Shown here: in pieces, positions 7,662-15,838 of the stretch
Layout: each line of letters opens with the position of its first letter
Numbering within the stretch: the stretch's first letter is position 1
Origin: Burkholderiales bacterium
Lineage (GTDB): Bacteria; Pseudomonadota; Gammaproteobacteria; Burkholderiales; Burkholderiaceae_C
Assembly (NCBI GenBank): GCA_025360385.1
Contig: JANYCG010000042.1
Location: 1-37,938 of the forward strand
Direction of reading: 5' to 3'
Length of the DNA stretch: 37,938 bases
Notes under the pieces: generated by a model
The model's database searches: none
The model's input: only the letters and a program-made list of their open reading frames with translations
What the model was told of the DNA's origin: nothing
Position numbers and translations under genes: made by a program

Positions 7662-8486
7662 TTAAATTATAGCGTTGTTTTTGCCCTGTCGCTCAATGGC
7701 AGACTTGATATTTTCCTGGATGGCGAGTTTCTCAATCACCCATCCAGCGGCGCACTGGCCAAACGTCGCCGTGACACTCACGGCGGAGCCATATCCGTGG
7801 CAATTGAGGGAGCCATCGCCGCGGGCATCGGCCTGCAAACCACACGACGCGTCGGGCAACGCAAGGGCTTCACGGCTGAAGACGCAGGCGACGCCGATTT
7901 TTTTGCCTTCCCTGGCGGCGTGGTGCTCCTTGCGCAACTTGTTCCGCAATTTTGCAAGCAAGGGGTCGTGCGTGGTTTGGCTCAAGTCGTCAATGTCCAC
8001 GCGGTGGGCCAGGCGTTTGCCACCCGCTGCGCCACAACTCACAAACACCGGTTTTGAGTGGATGGCCCAAGCGGCCATGGCAGTCTTGGCAATGACCTGA
8101 TCGCAGGCGTCAATCACCGCATCCACGCCATCGGGCAACAGTGCGGGCCAGTTGCCAGGCTCGACAAATTCCTCAATGCAAACGACCTGGCATTCAGGGT
8201 TGATCTGGTGGATACGCTCCCGCATGGCCAGCACCTTGGCTTGTCCCAGCGTCGAATTTGTCGCGTGGACTTGGCGATTGATATTCGATTCCGCCACGTG
8301 GTCCAGATCAATCAAGGTCAGGCGACCGATGCCGCTGCGCGCCAAGGCTTCTGCCGCCCAGGAGCCGACGCCGCCAATGCCGATAACCGCGACATGGGCA
8401 CTGCGGATTCGGTCAAATCCGGCCGCGCCGTAGAGCCGTTCCAGCCCGCCAAAGCGGCGCATGAAATCCATGCCGGGCCGGTCCAT
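7662..8486 (-). CDS. tcdA: tRNA threonylcarbamoyladenosine dehydratase (TcdA/CsdL)
   Basis: TcdA is an E1-like, ATP-dependent enzyme that cyclises t6A37 to ct6A in tRNAs reading ANN codons. The product (274 residues from the ATG at 8486) has the nucleotide-binding motif VIGIGGVGSWAAEALARSGI, then TLIDLDHVAESNINRQ, DACDQVIAK, and the family-specific DPLLAKLRNKLRKE segment. An upstream extension of the reading frame to 8642 lies inside the transporter gene. The start at 8486 shares one base with that gene's stop (TGATG) and is preferred. The coupling to a sulfur transporter is interesting because E. coli csdL sits with the sulfur-shuttle genes csdA-csdE. Its substrate tRNA-Lys lies 62 bp downstream. 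Confidence 0.93.
   Translation of the reverse strand: MDRPGMDFMRRFGGLERLYGAAGFDRIRSAHVAVIGIGGVGSWAAEALARSGIGRLTLIDLDHVAESNINRQVHATNSTLGQAKVLAMRERIHQINPECQVVCIEEFVEPGNWPALLPDGVDAVIDACDQVIAKTAMAAWAIHSKPVFVSCGAAGGKRLAHRVDIDDLSQTTHDPLLAKLRNKLRKEHHAAREGKKIGVACVFSREALALPDASCGLQADARGDGSLNCHGYGSAVSVTATFGQCAAGWVIEKLAIQENIKSAIERQGKNNAII
7666..7671 (-). promoter_or_regulatory. Candidate -10 box of the tRNA-Lys promoter
   Basis: On the minus strand a perfect TATAAT lies about 67 nt before the mature tRNA start, immediately inside the end of tcdA (stop at 7662-7664). Upstream there is only a weak -35 candidate (GCGACA at 15 bp or TTGAGC at 19 bp spacing). It would give a 5' leader of roughly 55 nt for RNase P to remove. 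Placement is convincing; exact -35 choice is not. Confidence 0.5.
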
Positions 8487-9604
8487 CAGAACGACGTCTT
8501 GAACGACGCGTCGACCCGCCATATCTGGTATTTGAGGGCAGCGACGGCACCCAAGACGATGGCTGCAACGGCAACGAAACTGGTCGCGCTCAAGGTCGAT
8601 ATGCCGCTCAGGCCCTGCCCTATCGTGCACCCCATGGCACAAACGCCACCAATGCCCATCAAGGTACCGCCAACCAGGTGGTTGGCCAGGTCTTCAGTCC
8701 CCCCGAAACCTTCCCACCGAAAGGTTTTGCTGCCAATCGCCTGGACGAACGCACCAAACGCCACCCCCGCGACCGACACGATGCCCAAGGTCAATACCTT
8801 GCTTTTGTCACTGAAGAAGAGCAGCCAGTCAAGCAAATACGCAACCGGTGCCACAAAACTCAAGGCCTCCATGCGCCCCGAGTTGGTGGCCAAAAAGCTC
8901 TCCTGCAAAGTCTCGGGATGCTCGGCGATATGGCCTAAGGAACCGCTCACCCACCACATGGCAACAATCACGGCACCCATGCCAAAACCAGCCAATAAAT
9001 TGTCAAGTGAGAAAAAGTCTTTGCCCGCCAAAGCCCAGACGATCAGGGCCAGGCCCAAACCAAGACCAAACGCCAGTGCCAAGGCCTGCGAGGCGCTTCC
9101 GGCGATCATTTGAGGCAAGGTCGTCCCCGCATTGAACTCCAGGGCCACCGGGTCAACCGTCGCCACGCGGACGACGGCAGCAATGCCCTTGAGCGTGGCA
9201 AACGCAGCCACAGCCATCACGATCAATACGACCAGCGACTTGAGGTTGCCACTGCCAATGCGAACCAGCGTTTTACTGCCACAACCGGATGCCAACACCA
9301 TGCCAAAACCGAAAAGAATTCCGCCCACCCAGGCAGACAGCCATAGCCAGCGGGTGGAGGCGTACAGGGACTTGGTCGGGTCAATGATGCCGGCGTAGGC
9401 CAGGCTTGCAAAGCCAATCATCGCCACACCCAGGCTGAGGCCCCACTGGCGCATGCGCGACCAGTCCCCCATGTTCACGACATCACTGATCGCGCCCATG
9501 GTGCAAAAATGGGTTTTTTGCGCGATTGCGCCAAACAAGGTTGCCAGGAAAAAACTAGCCCAAAGCACTTGGGCATTCAAGCTGGAGAGTTCAGAGATTT
9601 GCAT
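8486..9604 (-). CDS. YeeE/YedE family sulfur-compound (thiosulfate-type) transporter
   Basis: This 372-residue inner-membrane protein is predicted to have two homologous halves of short and long helices. Conserved cysteine motifs match the YeeE/TsuA family, whose characterised member imports thiosulfate by relaying it between cysteines: HFCTMGAISD (Cys34), ASGCGSKTLVR (Cys108) and GGVCAMGCTIGQG (Cys322, Cys326). The substrate here is inferred from the family and could be another sulfur or selenium compound. It is the first gene of a pair with tcdA (TGATG overlap) and lies 31 bp downstream of cpoB. No clear Shine-Dalgarno is seen; a small hairpin covers the start region. Confidence 0.87.
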   Translation of the reverse strand: MQISELSSLNAQVLWASFFLATLFGAIAQKTHFCTMGAISDVVNMGDWSRMRQWGLSLGVAMIGFASLAYAGIIDPTKSLYASTRWLWLSAWVGGILFGFGMVLASGCGSKTLVRIGSGNLKSLVVLIVMAVAAFATLKGIAAVVRVATVDPVALEFNAGTTLPQMIAGSASQALALAFGLGLGLALIVWALAGKDFFSLDNLLAGFGMGAVIVAMWWVSGSLGHIAEHPETLQESFLATNSGRMEALSFVAPVAYLLDWLLFFSDKSKVLTLGIVSVAGVAFGAFVQAIGSKTFRWEGFGGTEDLANHLVGGTLMGIGGVCAMGCTIGQGLSGISTLSATSFVAVAAIVLGAVAALKYQIWRVDASFKTSF

Positions 9605-9623
9605 CCCCGGATTTTAGGGGGAT
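9603..9623 (-). promoter_or_regulatory. Small hairpin overlapping the yeeE-like start codon
   Basis: ATCCCC (9603-9608) and GGGGAT (9618-9623) can pair around a 9-nt loop, with the start codon partly inside the stem. In the 31-bp gap after cpoB this might limit translation initiation. It is a short stem and could be chance. Confidence 0.25.
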
Positions 9624-9635
9624 TGCCAGCAGCAA

Positions 9636-10451
9636 CTATTTGAGCCGGGGCAATCGGTCTTTGGCTGCGACTGCCGCTTCAGATTGCGGGTAGGCCTTGA
9701 TCAAATCCTCCAGCGTTTTGCGCGCGCCCTTGGTGTCTTTGAGTTCCACCTGGCAATTGGCGATGGACAACACGGCTTCTGGTGCCCTTAAATGGTCTGG
9801 GGCGCTTGCCACCAACGCGCGGAAATTGACAACGGCCTCTTTGTAATCACGGGTTGCATATTGCGCATTGCCCAACCAGAAAAGAGCAGACGGTCCGTAC
9901 CCGCTTTGTGGGTAACGCTTGGTAAATTCAACGAGATTTGTTTGGGCGGCCGCAAAATCGGACTTGCGAAAAATTGCCATCGCCACATCAAAATCCCGCT
10001 TTTCAGCGGGTTCGGCCAAAAACTCGCGACCGTCAACGGTGACTCGGGCGGGTTCAAACTTCTTGAGACGGTCATCCAGGGATTGCATCGTCAGCCCCCC
10101 CTGCGCCGAATCTCTTTGTTGTCGCTGCAAATCTGCCAACTGTCGCCGCATATCAGCAGCGTCTTTGGTGGATTGTTCGTTGTCGCCGCGCAATTTTGCC
10201 AAGTCACCACGCAGGGCTTCAATCTGATTTTGCAGATCAAGCAGGCTGCGTTTCAGCAAGCCGCTGTCTTCAGCTGCTTTCCTGTTTTGCTCGACCAACT
10301 TTTGGTCTGCCTCAATCCGCACAGCTTCAACCTTCTGACGCAATTCCAAAATGGCCTTGCGCGCCTCATCATCGTCAAACAAGCCGGCGGCCGCAGACCC
10401 AGCCCACAATGTGCACACCAAAATAGTGAGGGGAATGCGCCGCAGCTTCAT
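9636..10451 (-). CDS. cpoB: Cell division coordinator CpoB (YbgF), periplasmic
   Basis: CpoB links Tol-Pal function with peptidoglycan synthesis during septation. The product (271 residues from the ATG at 10451) begins with a signal peptide (MKLRRIPLTILVCTLWAGSAAA, cleaved near Ala-Ala/Gly-Leu). A trimerising coiled coil follows (repeated Leu/Ala/Glu/Gln heptads up to about residue 130), then a C-terminal tetratricopeptide region (DVAMAIFRKSDFAAAQ, YPQSGYGPSALFWLGNAQY, DYKEAVVNF, and further). An in-frame extension to 10670 overlaps pal and is rejected because it would bury the signal peptide. It is 22 bp downstream of pal, the normal order. Confidence 0.95.
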   Translation of the reverse strand: MKLRRIPLTILVCTLWAGSAAAGLFDDDEARKAILELRQKVEAVRIEADQKLVEQNRKAAEDSGLLKRSLLDLQNQIEALRGDLAKLRGDNEQSTKDAADMRRQLADLQRQQRDSAQGGLTMQSLDDRLKKFEPARVTVDGREFLAEPAEKRDFDVAMAIFRKSDFAAAQTNLVEFTKRYPQSGYGPSALFWLGNAQYATRDYKEAVVNFRALVASAPDHLRAPEAVLSIANCQVELKDTKGARKTLEDLIKAYPQSEAAVAAKDRLPRLK

Positions 10452-10473
10452 ACTCTTCAACGGCTCGGTTGCA

Positions 10474-11025
10474 TTAACGGTAGGCAATTTCGGCACGCCG
10501 ATTTTTAGCCAAAGATGCTTCGTCCCCGCCCTCTGCAGCAGGTTTTTCTTTGCCAAAACTGACTGCTTCAACCTGAGCATCGTTGACGCCCAGCAATGCC
10601 AAAGCCTGTTTGACCGCCTCGGCCCGCTTTTGCCCAAGCGCCAAGTTGTACTCTCTCCCGCCTCTTTCATCCGTGTGCCCCTCTATCGTAAATTTACGGG
10701 TTTTTTCAGTTTTCAGGTACCGCGCTTGGGTTTCGATGATGCTTTGAAATTCGGGGTTGATGGCAAAACTGTCATAGTCAAAATAGATCACCCTGGCACC
10801 CGCTGGCATGGCCGTGTCCGAAGCGCCCTTGTTCAAGTTGACTGGCTCCACCCTGGTAGTCCCCGCGCCACCGGTAGTCACACTGCCGCCATCCCTTGGG
10901 GTGTTTGCACTTTGCTGAACCGGCGCACCAGTCCGGTCTTCAACCGGTGTGTTGTCAAGTTTGACTGCGGAACTGCACCCAGCCAACAGCGCGACCAAAC
11001 ACCATGTCAATACATTTTTCGTCAT
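10474..11025 (-). CDS. pal: Peptidoglycan-associated outer-membrane lipoprotein Pal
   Basis: Pal anchors the outer membrane to peptidoglycan and works with TolB. The product (183 residues) has a lipoprotein signal with lipobox LLAGC. A flexible Gly/Thr-rich linker follows, then an OmpA-C domain with VIYFDYDSFAI, IEGHTDERGGREYNLALGQ (diaminopimelate-binding Asp and Arg) and RRAEIAYR at the C-terminus. The ATG at 11025 is chosen over a preceding in-frame TTG because GGAGC lies 6 nt upstream of it. It follows tolB by 62 bp. Confidence 0.97.
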   Translation of the reverse strand: MTKNVLTWCLVALLAGCSSAVKLDNTPVEDRTGAPVQQSANTPRDGGSVTTGGAGTTRVEPVNLNKGASDTAMPAGARVIYFDYDSFAINPEFQSIIETQARYLKTEKTRKFTIEGHTDERGGREYNLALGQKRAEAVKQALALLGVNDAQVEAVSFGKEKPAAEGGDEASLAKNRRAEIAYR

Positions 11026-11087
11026 CAAATTGCTCCAGACCTGAAATTTATTTAACCAACGCAGCCGATTTTCCTAGACCCTGATTT

Positions 11088-12356
11088 TCACTGCTTTTGA
11101 AAGGGACCCCAGTCAGGCTCGCGCAAGTTGCCCCCCTGCCCGGCCAATTTGGCCTTTATTTTCCCATCGACAGTCGTAGTCATCAATGATTCTTTGCCCT
11201 GAACGACGGTTGCATAAACGACCAAACGACTATTTGGCGCAAAACTAGGCCGCTCGTCGGTGCTGGTCTCGGTGATGGCGCTGACTGCACCACTCGCCAA
11301 CTCCATGACGTGGAGCTTGAAGGCCCCGCTGACACGGGAAATGTAGGCGAGCCATCGGCCATCAGGACTGAGGGCAGGTGAAATGTTGTAACTGCCAGTA
11401 AACGTTACACGCTCTGGGCTGGATCCGGTTGCAGCCATGCGATAAATCTGTGGCGACCCACCACGATCACTCACAAAATAGATCGTTTTTCCATCGGGTG
11501 AAAATCTGGGTTCTGTGTCAATGCTGGGTGACTGGGCCAGACGTTTGGGCTCGCCGCCCATGGCATCGATGACATACAGTTGTGAGCCACCATCCCGGCT
11601 CAAGGTCACCGCAAGAGAACGACCATCCGGCGACCAGGCGGGCGCACTATTGGAGCCTTTGAAATTGGCCACCAGGCGCCTTTTGCCACTTGAAATGTCG
11701 TGGACATAAACCACTGGTTTGCGTGACTCAAAAGACACATACGCCAGTTGTGCGCCGGTCGGCGACCAGGCCGGAGAAATGATGGGTTCCGGACTGGCCA
11801 GGGCCGCTTGCGCATTTTCGCCATCAGCGTCGGCCACCCACAAATTGAACCGGCCCGCATTTTTGGTGACATAGGAGATGCGGGTCGAAAAAACCCCGCG
11901 CTCTCCTGTCAGCTTTTCATAGACAGAATCGGCGACGCGATGGGCTGCAAGACGAAAATCACCCGGCGCAACCGCGTAACTCTGACCTCCCAAGTCCTGG
12001 TTTCGCACGACATCCCACAAACGATACCGGATGTCGAACCGACCGTCAGCAAGTTTCGTCACGCTTCCGGAAACCAGTGAATCAGCGCCTTTTTGCCGCC
12101 AGGAAGCCATGTCAGGCCTGACAACTTCGTCAATGGCACCGCCTGAATTGTCAACGCCGCGAAACTGACCGCTGCGTTCCAGATCTGCCTGCACAATGGC
12201 ACCAATTTTTTGCGACACCCCCTCTTCGCCACGAAAATTAGCGATCGCTATGGGCGCTTGTGTTAGGCCAACGCCAGAGACTTCGACGCGGAACTGGGCA
12301 TTGGCCCCAAAATACATCAGTGCCATTAACACTGCGCAAAAAAATCGTTTCATCAT
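11088..12356 (-). CDS. tolB: Tol-Pal system beta-propeller protein TolB
   Basis: TolB is a periplasmic protein with an N-terminal alpha/beta domain and a six-bladed propeller, which shuttles between Pal and TolA. The 422-residue product has a signal peptide (hydrophobic FFCAVLMALMYFGANA) and then FRVEVSGVG. Repeated propeller signatures follow (ISPAWSPTG, SAPAWSPDGRSLAV, TEPRFSPDGKTIYFVSDRGG, ISPALSPDGRWLAYIS) and the terminal REPDWGPF. Either of two adjacent ATG codons (12356, 12353) may start it. The upstream neighbour is a glycosyltransferase 7 bp away, not tolA; tolQ, tolR and tolA are absent from the window. Confidence 0.97.
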   Translation of the reverse strand: MMKRFFCAVLMALMYFGANAQFRVEVSGVGLTQAPIAIANFRGEEGVSQKIGAIVQADLERSGQFRGVDNSGGAIDEVVRPDMASWRQKGADSLVSGSVTKLADGRFDIRYRLWDVVRNQDLGGQSYAVAPGDFRLAAHRVADSVYEKLTGERGVFSTRISYVTKNAGRFNLWVADADGENAQAALASPEPIISPAWSPTGAQLAYVSFESRKPVVYVHDISSGKRRLVANFKGSNSAPAWSPDGRSLAVTLSRDGGSQLYVIDAMGGEPKRLAQSPSIDTEPRFSPDGKTIYFVSDRGGSPQIYRMAATGSSPERVTFTGSYNISPALSPDGRWLAYISRVSGAFKLHVMELASGAVSAITETSTDERPSFAPNSRLVVYATVVQGKESLMTTTVDGKIKAKLAGQGGNLREPDWGPFQKQ

Positions 12357-12363
12357 TTCTGCA

Positions 12364-13218
12364 TTATCTCAGGCGGACTATGACAAGGTCGTCATTTTCA
12401 CGCACCGTCGAGTAGCCTTCACTCGCCCGAACTATTTTCGACGTGGTTCGTTCTGCCACGACTGCCGCATTGCGTGACACTTGGTTTCGTTTGGCCTCTT
12501 TGTGCCAAAGATGAAATACCTCGGTTGCACAGTAGCCGTTTTTTCGATTGACACCCGCATGAAAAAGACGCTGAACAAAATCAGCATCTTCATGGCCCCA
12601 ACCGACAAAAGACTCATCGAATCCGTCTACCCGCTCAAAATCGGACTTCCACACGCCCATATTGCAGCTGCGAATGCCTTTCCAGGAAAATCGATGCTGG
12701 GTTCGCAATTGCCAATCGGGCAAGCGCAGCAGCCCTAAAAATTTGTTGGCATCGCCCAAACCATATCGCGCAATCCAGTAGAACAATGATCGGCTATCGA
12801 CCCGTTCGACGCCTGATACGACTTTTTGGGTGAGCTGGTCAGACAGGAGCACCCGGCTGCCATTCACAAAAAAGCCAGTTTGGGAAAGCGCTTTGTGTTG
12901 TGCAATGAAATCTCGGTCTGGAATGCAGTCGCCGTCAAGAAAAATCAAGTAATCGCTTCCGGCCATTTCGGCGCCACGATTGCGCACCCTTGAAGCGGTG
13001 AATCCGATATCTGGATGCCAGACGTGACAAACCTGCAAAGAACGGCCGACAGATGAATTGCGAATTCTGCTGCGATGCAAATCCGAAGAGCCATCATCGG
13101 CGACGATCACCTCGAAATTCCGGTCCGTCTGGCGCAACAACCCATCCAACACAGCGAGCAGCGCTTCACTTCGGTTGTAGGTGGTGATCACAACGGATAC
13201 AGGCTTGAAAGATTCCAT
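12364..13218 (-). CDS. Family 2 glycosyltransferase with a galactosyltransferase-like C-terminal motif
   Basis: This 284-residue cytoplasmic GT-A enzyme is presumably for LPS core or surface glycan. It shows the GT2 start SVVITTYNRSEALLAVLDGL, VIVADDGSSD, the nucleotide-sugar DxD-like stretch LIFLDGDCIPDRDF, and SCNMGVWKSDFERVDGFDES followed by GWGHEDADF. That last pair matches the Glyco_transf_7C motif of bacterial chondroitin-synthase-like enzymes. Sugar specificity is unknown. It ends 7 bp before tolB and would head the tolB-pal-cpoB transcript. It diverges from the WaaE-like gene across a 67-bp gap. Confidence 0.85.
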   Translation of the reverse strand: MESFKPVSVVITTYNRSEALLAVLDGLLRQTDRNFEVIVADDGSSDLHRSRIRNSSVGRSLQVCHVWHPDIGFTASRVRNRGAEMAGSDYLIFLDGDCIPDRDFIAQHKALSQTGFFVNGSRVLLSDQLTQKVVSGVERVDSRSLFYWIARYGLGDANKFLGLLRLPDWQLRTQHRFSWKGIRSCNMGVWKSDFERVDGFDESFVGWGHEDADFVQRLFHAGVNRKNGYCATEVFHLWHKEAKRNQVSRNAAVVAERTTSKIVRASEGYSTVRENDDLVIVRLR

Positions 13219-13285
13219 TTTGAACTAGACTACCAACAAGTTACCCCATCATCCCGCGCAGAAAGCCGCCGAATACTAACACCCG
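13219..13285. promoter_or_regulatory. Divergent promoter region between two glycosyltransferase genes
   Basis: This 67-bp AT-richer gap is the only room for promoters of both the leftward glycosyltransferase-tolB unit and the rightward msbA operon. No consensus -10/-35 pair or Shine-Dalgarno is convincing by eye on either strand; its role is inferred from gene orientation. Confidence 0.4.
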
Positions 13286-14056
13286 ATGCGCAAGATTTCT
13301 GTCTACATCATTGCCTTCAACGAAGCCGAAAAAGTTGCCGCTGCCATTCAAAGTGTGCGTTGGGCAGACGAAATCATAGTGGCTGATTCCTGGAGTACCG
13401 ATGGCACACCTGACATCGCGGCGCAATTGGGTGCAAAAATCATCCAGGTTCCCTTCAAAGGTTTTGGCGATTTGCGCAACCAGGCGGTAGCGGCCTGTTC
13501 GCATGAATGGATATTCAGTCTGGACGCTGACGAACGCTGCACGCCCGAAGTCGCACTTGAAGTGCGCGGCTTGGCCGACAATCCCAACTCGCTCGATGCC
13601 TACTGGGTCCCGCGGCGAAATTTTTTCATGGGGCGCTGGATCCGGCATTCTGGTTGGTATCCAAATTTTCGGCAGCCACAGCTGTTTCGAAAAGGCTCTA
13701 TGCAGTATGACTTGAAAGAAGTCCACGAAAATTTCATCATGGCATCAGTGGGACCGCTGGGAACATTGAAGAACGCAATTTGGCAATTCCCGTTTAAAAA
13801 CATGAGCGAAGTTCTGCACAAGGCAAATCGTTATTCCACTCTTGGTGCGCAACGAATATCGGAGCACAAACTGACGATGGCATCGGCATTGATTCACGGA
13901 CTTTGGTCATTCTTCAAACATTATGTTTTTAAACTGGGCATTTTGGACGGCTGGGCAGGGTTGGTCATTGCCATTGGGAATTTTGAGGGTACGTTTTACC
14001 GCTATGTGAAGGCCATCGAGATCCAGAAAGGTGCCCAATGGCAGGCACCCAAATGA
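13286..14056 (+). CDS. WaaE/KdtX-like family 2 glycosyltransferase (LPS inner core type)
   Basis: The 256-residue product matches the short GT2 group that includes WaaE/KdtX, which adds glucose (beta-1,4) to inner-core heptose in some enterobacteria. Visible features are SVYIIAFNEAEKVAAAIQSV, EIIVADSWSTDGT, the DxD motif FSLDADER, WVPRRNFFMGRWIRHSGWYP and RQPQLFRKGSMQY. The C-terminal amphipathic part (FFKHYVFKLGILDGWAGLVI) is a typical membrane-association segment. It is the first gene of the rightward LPS operon, 36 bp upstream of msbA. The acceptor and sugar in this organism are inferred only from family. Confidence 0.85.
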   Translation: MRKISVYIIAFNEAEKVAAAIQSVRWADEIIVADSWSTDGTPDIAAQLGAKIIQVPFKGFGDLRNQAVAACSHEWIFSLDADERCTPEVALEVRGLADNPNSLDAYWVPRRNFFMGRWIRHSGWYPNFRQPQLFRKGSMQYDLKEVHENFIMASVGPLGTLKNAIWQFPFKNMSEVLHKANRYSTLGAQRISEHKLTMASALIHGLWSFFKHYVFKLGILDGWAGLVIAIGNFEGTFYRYVKAIEIQKGAQWQAPK

Positions 14057-14092
14057 CCCCTGTGGCGAGCCCCGCAGATTTGATCTCGATTG

Positions 14093-15838
14093 ATGAATAA
14101 GTCGCCGCCCCAGAACAACCGAGAGATTTATGTGCGCCTGCTGGCTTACCTCAGGCCATATTGGCGCGTATTTTTGCTGGCTTTGCTTTGCATGGTTGCC
14201 GTCGCATTGACCGAACCTGTGTTCCCGGCAATGATGAAACTCTTGCTGGATCGCGGATTTAAAACCGACGACCAACGCATGGTCTGGATGATTCCTTGCG
14301 GCATTGTTCTTTTTTTTGCGCTCCGAAGCGTATTCGTTTTTTGTGGCGGTTATTTGATGATGTGGCTGTCCAGCAGAATGGTCACCGATATTCGCCGCCA
14401 AATGTTCGCCAAAATGTTGCTTTTGCCTAGCAGCGCCTACTTGGAGCAATCTTCTGGGAAATTGATTTCCCGGCTTGTCTATGACGTGAGCAATTTGTCA
14501 GAAGCGGCCACCAGCGTTTTTGTTTCTCTTGTGCGTGAATCAATTACGGCTGCCGCCTTGATGGCTTACCTGCTTTACCTTGATTGGAAACTCACCCTCG
14601 TTTCCCTAGGCATAGGCCCCGTCATTGCGGTGGTCGTGAAGGCGTTTAGTCGGCGTATGCGGGCTGCCAGCCGAATGAGTTTTGAATCTATCCGCCTTAT
14701 TTCTCACGCAATCGAAGAAACCGCCAACGCACAAAAAGTGGTCAAAATTTTTGCCGGCCAATCCCAGCTAAAGCATCGATTTTGGAAGAACACAGAGCAA
14801 TTCCGGCGTGCACAAATGAAAGAGGCCATCCCGGCTTCAGCGGTGACTCCAATTACCCACGTCGCCGCAGCCGTTGCAATTGCAATCATCACTTTTTTGG
14901 CGCTCAGTCAAACCACTGGACAAGCGGGTGCCACCGCGGGTGGTTTTGTGTCATTTGTCACCGCCCTACTCATGCTGATTGCGCCCATCAAACAATTGAC
15001 GTCGATCAACACGACGCTGCAACGTGCCTTGGCCGCATCTGAGAGTGTGTTCGCCCTGCTCGACGCACCGGTTGAACTCGACACAGGCACTCACCACCTG
15101 GGACGGCTGGATGGGCACATTGAATTTTCCAATGTTAGCTTTGCTTACCCCGGTTCCGACCGGCCCGCACTGTCTGGTATCAGCTTCAATGTGAAGGCCG
15201 GGAAAACCGTCGCACTGGTAGGCGCCTCAGGTGGCGGCAAGACGACTTTGGGAGCGTTGATTCCCCGTCTTCATGGCGTGACCGGGGGAACTATTTTTCT
15301 TGATGGCATCAATATCGCTGATGCAAGCCTATCAAGCTTGAGAGGCAATATTGCTTTGGTGAGCCAAGACATTGTGTTGTTCAACGACACCCTGGAGGCC
15401 AATATAGCATTTGGCGCCAACGCGTCCAGCACCAGGGAGCAGGTGATTGAAGCGGCAAAAGCGGCCAATGCATGGGAGTTCATTGAACAGCTGCCCGATG
15501 GCCTGGATACGTTTATCGGCGAGAACGGCAGCCGGCTTTCGGGTGGACAACGCCAAAGAATAGCCATTGCGCGTGCCATTCTGAAAAATGCGCCTATCCT
15601 GATTTTGGATGAAGCGACCTCCGCGCTAGACACGGAATCGGAGCGCCTAGTTCAGGCGGCGCTTTCAGCACTGATGAAAAACAGAACGACACTGGTCATC
15701 GCCCATCGCCTAACCACTATCGAGCGGGCGGATCAAATTTTGGTGCTTGACCAGGGCCGGATCGTGGAGTCTGGCACCCACGACGAACTCACTGTAAAGG
15801 GCGGCTATTACGCGGGCTTGAGCCGCTTGCAGGCATGA
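14093..15838 (+). CDS. msbA: Lipid A export ABC transporter, ATP-binding/permease protein MsbA
   Basis: MsbA is a homodimeric inner-membrane flippase for lipid A-core. The 581-residue product has an N-terminal six-helix transmembrane domain (about residues 20-310). Its ATPase domain has Walker A GASGGGKTT (377-385), a Q-loop in VSQDIVLFND, signature RLSGGQRQRIAIARAIL, Walker B ILILDEATSALD and H-loop VIAHRLTTI. It is the usual MsbA length. An in-frame TTG at 14090 precedes the ATG at 14093; the ATG is preferred. The C-terminus overlaps the deacetylase start by 4 bp (ATGA). The setting among core glycosyltransferases supports lipid A-core as substrate. Confidence 0.93.
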   Translation: MNKSPPQNNREIYVRLLAYLRPYWRVFLLALLCMVAVALTEPVFPAMMKLLLDRGFKTDDQRMVWMIPCGIVLFFALRSVFVFCGGYLMMWLSSRMVTDIRRQMFAKMLLLPSSAYLEQSSGKLISRLVYDVSNLSEAATSVFVSLVRESITAAALMAYLLYLDWKLTLVSLGIGPVIAVVVKAFSRRMRAASRMSFESIRLISHAIEETANAQKVVKIFAGQSQLKHRFWKNTEQFRRAQMKEAIPASAVTPITHVAAAVAIAIITFLALSQTTGQAGATAGGFVSFVTALLMLIAPIKQLTSINTTLQRALAASESVFALLDAPVELDTGTHHLGRLDGHIEFSNVSFAYPGSDRPALSGISFNVKAGKTVALVGASGGGKTTLGALIPRLHGVTGGTIFLDGINIADASLSSLRGNIALVSQDIVLFNDTLEANIAFGANASSTREQVIEAAKAANAWEFIEQLPDGLDTFIGENGSRLSGGQRQRIAIARAILKNAPILILDEATSALDTESERLVQAALSALMKNRTTLVIAHRLTTIERADQILVLDQGRIVESGTHDELTVKGGYYAGLSRLQA

